Assembly: GCF_030269925.1 (NCBI RefSeq)
Contig: NC_085119.1
Location: 15,163,001-15,227,000 of the forward strand
DNA: 64,000 nt
Direction: 5' to 3'
Origin: Bombyx mori
Lineage: Eukaryota > Arthropoda > Insecta > Lepidoptera > Bombycidae
Shown here: positions 55,709-64,000 of the stretch, piece after piece
Layout: each line of letters begins with the position of its first letter
Numbering within the stretch: position 1 is the stretch's first letter
The notes under the pieces: generated by a model
Database searches by the model: none
Seen by the model: only the letters and a program-made list of their open reading frames with translations
What the model was told of the DNA's origin: nothing
Translations under genes and position numbers: made by a program

Positions 55709-56413
55709 TTCTCTCTTCGATCTTCTTACTTAGGCGCCGGAATATACAGTAGACTCTATTTCTAAGAGGCCTAAAAGATTAAAACATACATTAATAAAGA
55801 AAAGAAACCAAAGTTAGGCAAAATATTTTGTCACTTTCTACGTAAATGAAGTGGGGGTAAAATTTAGCGTTATGCCATAGTAACTATTCCACGCGTACGG
55901 AGTCGCGGGCAAAAGCTAGTACAATAATAAACTATTGACCGTTCAAAAACCGATTAAATAACCCGAAACTTGGCCAACAATACTTCACTCGGATAGTTAA
56001 TAAAATATCAAAGCATTTATCCAATATTTCGGCGGCTCGCCTCACGCAATATGCGTCCCGGAGGGGAAATAAAAATAATATACACGGGATCGAGTTAACC
56101 CCGTGATAAATTATCGTTATACCTGTTTTGTATCGGTGATCACGGATAAAATCACTAACGGATCTGTGGCGAAACTATTAGGTAAATACCAGCTACAAAT
56201 ACGATGTCTGTTTGCAGAATTACTAGTTTTGAGCCGTTTTAAGCTGGACATTTTCATTAAACGTATTGTATTTAAAACTATTATTGCGGTTTGACATTGT
56301 TTTTGACGTGATAACGTCTTATAAATCAATGAACACCGCCTGCACGCACAAAAAAGTGTCACGTTCCGCCTGAGCTTAAGCGTGCAAGCGAGAACGCGGA
56401 ACAAGCTACAGAG
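55709..56413. other. No gene recognised
   Basis: Unassigned DNA within the duplication. A 63-codon plus frame (56103-56294) is unsupported. Confidence 0.45.
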
Positions 56414-56815
56414 AAGTCGTCGTGGCCCAAAGGATAAGACGTCCGGTGCATTTGTATCGAGCGATGGACCGGTGTTCGAATCCCGCATGCAGGTATCAAT
56501 TTTTCTAATGAAAATACGTACTTAACAAATGTTCCCGATTGACTTCCATGGTGAAGGAATAACATCGTGTAATAAAAATCAAACCCGCAAAATTATAATT
56601 TGCGTAATTACTGGTGGTAGGACCTCTTGTGAGCCCGCACGAGTAAGTACCACCAACCCACCTATTTCTGCCGTGAAGCAGTAATGCGTTTCGGTTTGAA
56701 TGGTGGGGTAGCCGTTGTAACTATACTGATACCTTAGAACTTGTATCTCAAGGTGGGTGGCGTATTTACGATGTAGATGTCTATGAACTCCAGTAACCAC
56801 TTAACACCAAGAAAT
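56414..56815 (+). mobile_element. Bm1 SINE, near full length
   Basis: Intact head with consensus B box (GTTCGAATCCC) and full body. The last part of the tail (GGTGGGCTGTGAGCTC block) is missing before the A-rich end. Its duplicate begins at 63979 and is cut off by the window end. Confidence 0.92.
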
Positions 56816-57167
56816 AAAAAAAAGGAAGCATGATTGGCCCAAGCGTTGACTTGTGACACATTTATCTATCTTTCCGCGTGACGTTAGAGTTAGCCTGTTC
56901 GAATAGTTCTGCTACTGACGTTACCACTTAAAACTATCGTCCGTAAACCGACTTTACAGACTACCAAATTTTTGGATTTTCATTAACATTAGATTTATTA
57001 TTGCCGACGTTTCAAATACTTACACGCTAACAGTTAGAACAATATTCAAGCGACGAATAACAACACCTTGGTGGTTCGTGAATACGAAAGGTGTAAAGTA
57101 TTCTCAACGTCGGAAATAATAAATTTAATGACACTAAAAATCCCGAAACAGTACTTTTAATTAGGGT
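56816..57167. other. No gene recognised
   Basis: A worn inverted pair (TTATTATTGCCGACGTTTCA near 56997 and GTCGGAAATAATAAATTTAA near 57110) could be a decayed small inverted-repeat element. Confidence 0.4.
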
Positions 57168-57402
57168 TTTTTTTTATTGCCCTTGCCTAACGAGCACACG
57201 GACAACCCGATGGTGAGTGGCTACCGACGCCCATGGACTTCAGCAATTCCAAGGGCAGAGCCAAGCTACTGCCTACCGCTTAATACTCCCCACAAGCCTC
57301 TTCTGAAGAAGGACATGTCATAGCGCTCGGGAAACACCGTAGAGGGGAGCTCATTCCATAGCCGGATGGTACGTGGCAAAAAAGACCTCTGGAAACGCTA
57401 CC
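57168..57402 (-). repeat. CR1/Jockey-like LINE 3' end
   Basis: Minus-strand copy from the A/T tail to the CTCTGGAAACGC position within the reverse-transcriptase end. Confidence 0.82.
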
Positions 57403-57685
57403 ATTTGCTAAGGGTTGCTACCATCTGAAAACAAAGACATTGGAATATCTAGGGAGTGCTGGAACCCCAAGTTGGCGTTCGTGGTTCGATCTAGCACAAC
57501 AATAAATGTGAATCGGGTACTATTCTTTATGATCATAGAGCTCAGAGTGGAAGCCAGTAAGTGCTCTCCACATCCATCTCGATTCAAAATGCATTAGAAT
57601 TAAAAAGACAGTTTAGCAAAATGTCAAAGAGTTAACCAAGCAACCAAGCATAATTGCATAACTAGAAATTAAAGATTTTTAAGCA

Positions 57686-57895
57686 GATCTTTTTTATTAC
57701 ATATATGGTTGGATGAGTTCGAAGCCCACCTGATGTCGAGTGGTTATCGAAGCCAATCTATATCAACAACGTAAATGCTGCCACCCACCTTGAGATGCTA
57801 AAGCTCTTTAACCCGAAATGAATTTCAGCAGAAATAGACAAGGTAGTGGTAACCCACCCATGCGGGCTCACAATATGCCCCACATGTAAAACCCC
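57686..57895 (-). mobile_element. Old Bm1 SINE, tail half
   Basis: Diverged copy retaining GAAGCCCACCTGATG, ACGTAAATGC-CCACCCACCT and AGCAGAAATAGACAAGG. Confidence 0.7.
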
Positions 57896-58494
57896 GAATA
57901 AGCTTACATTTTCACAAAGCTTATAAAGTACATCGCTAATAACACTGTTATCAAATTACATACACAACAAGCTTCTAAATCGAACAAATAAGTGTAAAGC
58001 TAATTTAGTTTGTCGATTCACGCTGTTGGCTACAAATGTTACAATGGGCATTCTCCATTATTGCCTCTGGACTTCTCTGTGTATCGAGTATTCGGAATGT
58101 TCCCGCTTTGTTCAAATTCCATACTGGACTATTAACCGAAAATTCTTGGTTGAGCCGCGACGCAAACGATTCTCGTATTTACTGCTTCGGTTTAAAGTTG
58201 AACAAACAGTTCGTTTGCTTTAGTACACACGAGCCCAGTCATTGTTTAAACTGAAGCATTGTTTAGAACAGTACGGGTACATAATTTCAGATAAGTCGAG
58301 CACGAAAGTGTACGGCTCGATGGCGGCGTTGAAAATTTGCGCTAATGAGGTTATCTACGGCTGCTAGGTTCGACTATTAATGAGGCAATTACAAATAGGT
58401 CGGTTAATTTTTAATACGATTTTAGTATTTTTTTGTCGACTTTTAAGTATTCAGTAATTAAGATTTGTATTATCTAGAAATATTATATAATAGT
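57896..58494. other. No gene recognised
   Basis: Two overlapping plus frames (58026-58254) lack domains or splice support. Confidence 0.45.
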
Positions 58495-58780
58495 CCGGAG
58501 TAGAGTTCATCCATACTACCTGGAGCCACTGCGGTCATCCACAGTGCGTTTCCAGAGATCTTTTTTGCCACGTACCATCCGGCTATGGAATGAGCTCCCC
58601 TCCACGGTGTTTCCCGAGCGCTATGACATGTCCTTCTTCAAACGAGGCTTGTGGAGAGTATTAAGCGGTAGGCAGCGGCTTGGCTCTGCCCCTGGCATTG
58701 CTGAAGTTCATGGGCGACGGTAACCACTCACCATCAGGTGGGCCGTATGCTCGTCTGCCTACAAGGGCAATAAAAAAAAT
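58495..58780 (+). repeat. CR1/Jockey-like LINE 3' end
   Basis: Plus-strand copy: CGTACCATCCGGCTATGGAA encodes RTIRLWNE. The 3' UTR and an A-rich tail (GGCAATAAAAAAAAT) follow. Confidence 0.83.
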
Positions 58781-59397
58781 GCTACTAGAGAAAGTCGGTC
58801 AGGTTTTATTGTGACTATAGCTGATTGTATGAAAAATAGAGGTTTTTTTTCATTGATAGGAGCCCTGAATCACCAACCATAACCGTATCAAGTTTCATCA
58901 CAATCCGAAAAATAGTTTTAAAACACAAATAGGACAAGCCTACGAAGTTCCTATATAATTTTTTATTCTTATTTACAATTGAAATAAGTATGTAAAATTT
59001 TGCGCTTGTCACTTTACAAATGACGAACTTGTTTAAAACCATTGATCCCTTATCTTACCTATGGGCGAAATTTCCAAAAATCCTTCATTCGTATGTGTAT
59101 GCAACAGCCCAAAAGGTACTAACTGCGTGCTTGAATTTTGAAGTTTGTAGTCCTGCGCCCCAAGGTCCGCTTTGATAAATCAGTCAGTCAAGACAAGTGC
59201 TATTTAAATATATATTATTGTAATACATAGATCGTCTTATACATATTATTATGTATATAATCAATTACTGTTAGGTTCCACTGGATACAAATTCTCAGAA
59301 CGATACAATTTTTCCGATAATAACTTAGGCAAGTGCAATGTTAGCTCGGGTAGTCCGCATTCTGTTGGAGTTCATCCGAACCATACAATTCAATCCA
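58781..59397. other. No gene recognised
   Basis: AT-rich, with RTE-like wording near 58870 (AACCGTATCAAGTTTCATCA). No coding support. Confidence 0.4.
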
Positions 59398-59515
59398 TAG
59401 CGGTAGGCAGCGGCTTGGCTCTGCTCCTGGCATTGCTGAAGTCCATGAGCGACGGTAACCACTCACCATCAGGTGGGCCGTATGCTCGTCTACCTACAAG
59501 GGCAATAAAAAATAA
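59398..59515 (+). repeat. CR1/Jockey-like LINE, extreme 3' end
   Basis: 3' UTR only, starting GCGGTAGGCAGCGGCTTGG and ending GGCAATAAAAAATAAAAAAA. Confidence 0.8.
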
Positions 59516-59754
59516 AAAAAACTTTGTCTTAATTTCGCTTCTTCGTGCATTTAGATTGGACTGTGAGTGGTATGTGAAGAATATTTACATTCACGTCGGT
59601 CGAGTAACTCCCAAAGTATATGAAGACACTGTCGGAGATCCTACTAAACTGTAGACAGTAATGGAGTTGAAATTAACTCTTTTCTCAAGGTAGCCTATTA
59701 AATTGCTGATGGACTACGCTAACCACGCAACACCAGATGAAACAGAGCTATTTA

Positions 59755-59880
59755 ATATATGCCCAAATCTCGTTTACGACATTTTCAAGTTAAGCTTAAT
59801 ATTATACAAATTCTGAAAAACAGCATTCGGATCTTCAGTCCACCGAGCAATTTCTCCCGTTCGGTGGAAGATCTTCCCGT
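59755..59880 (+). repeat. Dispersed repeat shared with 36985-37200
   Basis: Shares the ACGACATTTTCAAG and CCGAGCAATTTC blocks with the earlier copy. Confidence 0.5.
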
Positions 59881-59908
59881 GGTCGTTAAACACCCCAAAA
59901 CGTAGATT

Positions 59909-60029
59909 CACTGGTGGTAGGACCTCTTGGGAGTCCGCACGGGTAGGTACCACCACTCCGCCTATTTCCAAGGTGAAACAGTAATGCGTTTCGGTTCGAA
60001 GGGTGGGGTAGCCGTTGTAACTATACTGA
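59909..60029 (+). mobile_element. Bm1 SINE fragment interrupted by the Jockey LINE
   Basis: Runs from CACTGGTGGTAGGACC to GTAACTATACTGA, then switches at 60030 to the 5' end of the LINE. The LINE therefore inserted into an existing Bm1. Confidence 0.85.
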
Positions 60030-60065
60030 TCATTCCGATAGAGGCACCCGTCACGTGCGGACGTG
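60030..60065 (+). promoter_or_regulatory. LINE internal Pol II promoter: Inr plus DPE
   Basis: Initiator TCATTC (60030-60035) matches TCAKTY with A at +1 = 60032. GGACGTG lies at 60059-60065, exactly +28 to +34, the position and sequence (RGWCGTG-like) of the downstream promoter element. This is the known TATA-less design of Jockey-group elements. Confidence 0.78.
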
Positions 60066-60432
60066 CTCATCGTCCACTCGATCGCCCGGTCTTTGTTCGC
60101 CCGGCTTTTGTTAGCCCGGCCATTGTTCGCGCGGCCTGTGTTCGTGATACATCTGCCGACCAAGTGTGTTTCCTGGAAGCTTTTATTTGTTTTGGTTTAG
60201 TTATTTTTGTGTTCGTGGAACATTTGCCGACAAAGTGTTTTCCTGCAAGTATTTATTTGTTTTGTTTCTTTTTGTAATTTCTGTTTTGTTGTGCTTTTTC
60301 TTTGTCCTGTAGTAATCGCGCCGCATTGCCACCTGTGTTCAATAGAACCGCTCAGGTCCGAGAAGTTGGGGCCTCGCCGCAAGGCGAGTGTCTTCAAGAC
60401 CCGGGGCCGCCCCACCTGGGTACTCAGCGATC
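60030..60432 (+). mobile_element. 5' end and 5' UTR of a Jockey-clade LINE
   Basis: Sequence turns abruptly GC-rich at 60030. It starts TCATTCCGATAG, like the CATTC starts of Jockey, Doc and F elements. Four imperfect ~15-bp repeats of a CGCCCGGTCTTTGTT type span about 60082-60145. A ~65-bp tandem duplication (around 60139-60203 and 60211-60275, both containing CATCTGCCGAC/CATTTGCCGAC and TTTATTTGTTTTG) follows. A C/G-rich leader then runs to the ORF1 ATG. Because the 5' end is complete, the source copy was probably full length. Confidence 0.8.
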
Positions 60433-61431
60433 ATGGACGCTGTATTCGCGGAATTCCTCCGACTTCGCCACCCACAGCTCGCCTCAGAGTTTCTGGCCTT
60501 CAAGGCCAATCACACTGCGAGCCCTCTCGAGGACTCCGCCGCGCTCGCTGCTCCTGCATCGCCTGTACCTGCGTGCAGAGCTTCTGCATTGAGCACCGCA
60601 GCCTCTGTCGTGCCTGCCGCTCCCGTGTCGCCTATACTGGCGAGAAAAGCTGCTGCGTCGTCCGCCATGACCATCGTTTCAGCTGAGCGATCATCCGCGG
60701 CCTCCGTCGCGCCCTCTAAAACACCTACACTTGCTCGTAGGTCGCCTGCACCCGCCTCCTCGTGCTCCGACTCTGACTCGGACATGGAGGTCGACCTCGC
60801 CCCCGCCTCATCGACGGATGAATTCACCCTGGTACAGAAGGGTAAGAAGCGTGCCGCGGAGTCTCGAGCTCCCGCGGCCGCTAAAATTAGCAAAGCCGTG
60901 AACGCGTCGCGCCCCCGCCCTCAGACTCCCGTTGCGCCCCCAGCCCGTGCCACTCCGTCGCCGCGTCCGGTGGCACAAAATAAAACCCAGACCCCTCCCC
61001 CGGTTATCCTTCAGGAGAAGGCAGCTTGGGATCGAGTTTGCCTGGCCCTTAAGGCCAAAAATATAAATTTCACGAATGCCCGTAACCGCGCGAACGGCAT
61101 TCAAATTAAGGTTCAAACACCCGACGACCATAGGGCCCTCTCTTCTTACCTCCGTAAGGAACGTATAAGTTTCCATACTTATACGCTCCAGGAGGAGCGC
61201 GAACTCCGCGTTGTAATACGCGGAATCCCTAAAGAGTTAGATGTAGAGCTCGTCAAGGCCGATCTGTTAGAACAGGGCTTTCCAGTGAATTCTGTGCACC
61301 ATATGCACACCGGTCGCGGTAGGGAGCCATATGTCAATTGTACGGGCACTCTTCCCGTAACTGTCACGCGCGCCCCCGATGTGTTAAGTGTTTGGGCGGG
61401 GGTTGAGCAGTTCTTTATTGATTACTATTAG
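60433..61431 (+). CDS. Jockey-type LINE ORF1 (gag-like), frameshifted and truncated
   Basis: The ATG at 60433 (MDAVFAEFLRLRHPQLASEF) opens a gag-like RNA-binding protein of a non-LTR retrotransposon. Residues ~30-130 are Ala/Pro/Ser-rich, then an acidic SDSDSDMEVD patch and a basic KGKKRAAESR segment (FTLVQKGKK). A C-terminal region like the PRE_C2HC domain of Jockey gag proteins follows (ELRVVIRGIPKELDVELVKA; LLEQGFPVNSVHHMHTG). After codon ~297 the frame is wrong. The expected zinc-knuckle sequence (CQLYGHSSRNCHARPRCVKC) is encoded from 61332 in another frame, so an internal deletion with a frameshift lies near 61325-61331. At 61401/61402 LINE sequence ends and the duplicated BEL segment begins. 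The last ten codons to the stop at 61429-61431 are chimeric. ORF2 is not in this window. Codon use is far GC-richer than its surroundings. Confidence 0.85.
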   Translation: MDAVFAEFLRLRHPQLASEFLAFKANHTASPLEDSAALAAPASPVPACRASALSTAASVVPAAPVSPILARKAAASSAMTIVSAERSSAASVAPSKTPTLARRSPAPASSCSDSDSDMEVDLAPASSTDEFTLVQKGKKRAAESRAPAAAKISKAVNASRPRPQTPVAPPARATPSPRPVAQNKTQTPPPVILQEKAAWDRVCLALKAKNINFTNARNRANGIQIKVQTPDDHRALSSYLRKERISFHTYTLQEERELRVVIRGIPKELDVELVKADLLEQGFPVNSVHHMHTGRGREPYVNCTGTLPVTVTRAPDVLSVWAGVEQFFIDYY

Positions 61432-61529
61432 GTTAAGATGTTACGGTTTCATGGAGATGTTAATTGTACATGTAAAATTTGATGGCCTCATTGTTGGCTA
61501 TGAACTTTTGTAGTTCATGGTGGGCGGAA

Positions 61530-61711
61530 TGTTCACCCTGTTTTTTCCAACTCCTAAAACCGTCACTAGAGAGCGCTGTAATACGCAAATCCGTTGTCAT
61601 GATACCCTTGTCATAAGTGACACTGTATCCGTAGATTATTGATTTTTATTGAATATACAAGTTTTTCTAATCCAAGTTTATTTTCATAATCATCCCTCGG
61701 AAAGTCGAACA
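61530..61711 (+). repeat. BEL/Pao LTR, duplicated copy
   Basis: Identical by eye to 53965-54146. It arose by the large duplication, not by a separate insertion. Confidence 0.9.
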
Positions 61712-62849
61712 ATTAATACCCTTTTTTTTCAAACTAAATACTTTTATTTATTACTAATGCATAGAATACTTTAAAAAAATTAACTAATAAAAAGTAGGTA
61801 CGTCTTAAAAATGAACATAACATAAATTTACTCTTCATCGAAAAACACGCTCAATTAAGCAACGTTCTCAAATAATATATTCTTGAATAATTTTCAGCGC
61901 TTTTCGTCGGCTAAGTAAAATAATACGTTGGAGTTAGCGTGATTAATGTTTCGTGTGAAAACGATGCCATAAATATCAGTATCTAGCTGCTGCAGCGCTT
62001 TTTAAGCTTGATGCATTTGAATTATGTATGTAATGAAACAAAAATCTCTATGTGTATAAAGTAAAATACAAGGCTTGTGTAAGCGGTTACGGACAGTTTA
62101 AGTTCAGCTCATTCCCGTAATATTCGTAACTAGCTGAGTCTCGTGATGCTACCCGCGGTTATTGTCGTACCGCGGGTGACGCCGCGGGGCTAAGCTAGTC
62201 TAAAAAAAAGAGTCTAAGTTACTCCTTATATCAACAGCTACCTATCAGTGAAAGTCTCGTCAAAATGGGTCCAGCTGTTCCATAGATTAGCCGGACCATA
62301 CAGACAGACAGAGACAGACATACAGACAAAAATTGTAAAAATGTTATTTTGGTGTATGGACCGTGTGTATATTCATATGTATGTAGTAAAAAGCCGTTAT
62401 TACAATATTACAAACAGACACTCCAATTTAATTTATATGTATAGATAAGAACATTTCTAGATTGATTTACCGTCAATGTAAGACGATTATTATGAGGTTA
62501 AGGGCAACGTTCGCCGGTTTTCCTTCGTTATAGTTTGCGGGTTTTAAAAATAACAAATTGAAATTGTTAAAAAGGTAAAGCCTTTTTGAACTTTGCTTTG
62601 GGGCTTATGTTTCATTAATTTAGTTGTTGCGGCTTCGAACAATCGCTTCTTGAATCCTTCATTTTGTAATTTAACAAAACCAACTTTCAGCATATATTTT
62701 TTTCAACATGTATTGTTTTAAAAATTATCTTTTACGTTTCTTAAAACAATAATATTTTCCAAACAGTGTGGATTAGTCATTCAGAATCTAAGATACACAG
62801 TTAAATCCACGAAAGCAAAAAAAATATAGCTACTAATATAGTAACTTTT

Positions 62850-63070
62850 TTTCCTACCTATGCTGATAACCTTGATAGGCTAGGTGAGCTCACGGGGCTC
62901 AAGCCGCAGTGTTGCTATCACTGGCCCTAGCAAGAGCAGTGCTTCGCTGAATCTACCACCGGTGCTTGTGGTACCTAAAAGCGCCGTTAATGGATCGGGA
63001 GGATCCGTAATGACGTGTTTTGGGCGACGTCGACTATGTACCATTTGGTCTACAGGGTCGGGTATGTAAT
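62850..63070 (-). repeat. Interspersed repeat A (duplicate)
   Basis: Counterpart of 55285-55505. Confidence 0.75.
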
Positions 63071-63144
63071 TTCCAGCGGCTACGACAAGAGGGCTTGGAT
63101 GTCTGCCGCTGTGTGGAGTACGTCACAAAAGTATTGTTCAGGCA

Positions 63145-63273
63145 TAATTTAAAAAAAATACTAACATTATGCACGCCTTCTCTATATTCTCTATAAGTGT
63201 GGGAAATTTCGTACTCCTCCGTCCGCGCAATTTTCTTAAAAAGGGGTACAAGTTTGCGTGTTAATATATAGAT
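63145..63273 (+). repeat. RTE-like LINE 3' end (duplicate)
   Basis: Counterpart of 55580-55708. Confidence 0.75.
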
Positions 63274-63978
63274 TTCTCTCTTCGATCTTCTTACTTAGGC
63301 GCCGGAATATACAGTAGACTCTATTTCTAAGAGGCCTAAAAGATTAAAACATACATTAATAAAGAAAAGAAACCAAAGTTAGGCAAAATATTTTGTCACT
63401 TTCTACGTAAATGAAGTGGGGGTAAAATTTAGCGTTATGCCATAGTAACTATTCCACGCGTACGGAGTCGCGGGCAAAAGCTAGTACAATAATAAACTAT
63501 TGACCGTTCAAAAACCGATTAAATAACCCGAAACTTGGCCAACAATACTTCACTCGGATAGTTAATAAAATATCAAAGCATTTATCCAATATTTCGGCGG
63601 CTCGCCTCACGCAATATGCGTCCCGGAGGGGAAATAAAAATAATATACACGGGATCGAGTTAACCCCGTGATAAATTATCGTTATACCTGTTTTGTATCG
63701 GTGATCACGGATAAAATCACTAACGGATCTGTGGCGAAACTATTAGGTAAATACCAGCTACAAATACGATGTCTGTTTGCAGAATTACTAGTTTTGAGCC
63801 GTTTTAAGCTGGACATTTTCATTAAACGTATTGTATTTAAAACTATTATTGCGGTTTGACATTGTTTTTGACGTGATAACGTCTTATAAATCAATGAACA
63901 CCGCCTGCACGCACAAAAAAGTGTCACGTTCCGCCTGAGCTTAAGCGTGCAAGCGAGAACGCGGAACAAGCTACAGAG

Positions 63979-64000
63979 AAGTCGTCGTGGCCCAAAGGAT
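63979..64000 (+). mobile_element. Bm1 SINE head, cut by window end
   Basis: First 22 bp (GTCGTCGTGGCCCAAAGGAT) of the duplicate of the Bm1 at 56414. Confidence 0.85.

Larger units (their letters stand above)
53837..56435. repeat. First copy of a long direct duplication (offset 7,565 bp)
   Basis: Appears identical, base for base where compared, to 61402-64000. It begins within copy B's sequence, 128 bp before the LTR, and extends past the window end in the second copy. The inferred unit is 53837-61401. Confidence 0.93.
61402..64000. repeat. Second copy of the long direct duplication
   Basis: Repeats 53837-56435 at a constant offset of 7,565 bp with no difference seen by eye, up to the window end. 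Contents, in order: the last part of BEL copy B, the LTR, unassigned DNA, repeat A (62850-63070), an RTE-like tail (63145-63273), unassigned DNA, and the first 22 bp of a Bm1. Confidence 0.93.

Noticed and set aside
60510..60893. 127-codon minus-strand frame opposite the LINE ORF1
   Set aside because: It is a GC-driven shadow of ORF1; Ala/Ser/Glu-rich composition mirrors the sense Ala/Pro/Ser repeats.

Overview
The window is nuclear DNA of a moth, almost certainly the silkworm Bombyx mori or a very close relative. The main evidence is about thirty copies of a SINE whose tRNA-Arg-like head, body and A-rich tail match what is known of Bm1. Other support comes from mariner/maT, BEL/Pao, Jockey/CR1-like and RTE-like elements of lepidopteran type, AT-rich spacers and consensus insect splice sites. 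Nearly all long reading frames here come from transposons.

Layout. From 1 to 5.3 kb lie Bm1, RTE-like 3' ends and unassigned AT-rich DNA. A GC-richer promoter-like block (5330-5524) leads into exon 1 (5525-5621) of a small secreted-protein gene. A 9,267-bp phase-1 intron packed with repeats follows, including a complete 1,300-bp DD37D mariner on the opposite strand. Exon 2 (14889-15025) completes a 77-residue precursor with a signal peptide and several dibasic sites. A Harbinger-type MITE sits in the presumed 3' UTR. This is the best host gene in the window and I do not recognise the product.

From 15.3 to 48.3 kb the DNA is mostly repeats: Bm1 copies, CR1/Jockey-like LINE 3' ends, RTE-like 3' ends, two further mariner pseudogenes (29.7-30.6 and 30.9-32.2 kb), foldback elements, hairpins, a tRNA-Asp(GTC) gene (46648-46719, minus) with a T-run terminator, and two weaker candidate host exons (36370-36631 minus; 44269-44308 plus).

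From 48.3 to 54.1 kb lie two damaged BEL/Pao LTR retrotransposons in tandem, sharing a 182-bp LTR and the same loss of the integrase core. The upstream copy has its 5' internal segment inverted, with the break at the LTR/primer-binding-site boundary. From 60030 a Jockey-type LINE begins with an initiator and a correctly spaced DPE, then a gag-like ORF1. At 61402 this LINE is cut off and the sequence returns to what was seen from 53837, apparently identical to the window end at an offset of 7,565 bp. This is either a very recent tandem duplication or an assembly duplication, and it predicts where the rest of the LINE should lie.

All comparisons were made by eye; no database search was possible. 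Repeat boundaries are good to roughly 5-10 bp unless terminal repeats or target duplications are described.
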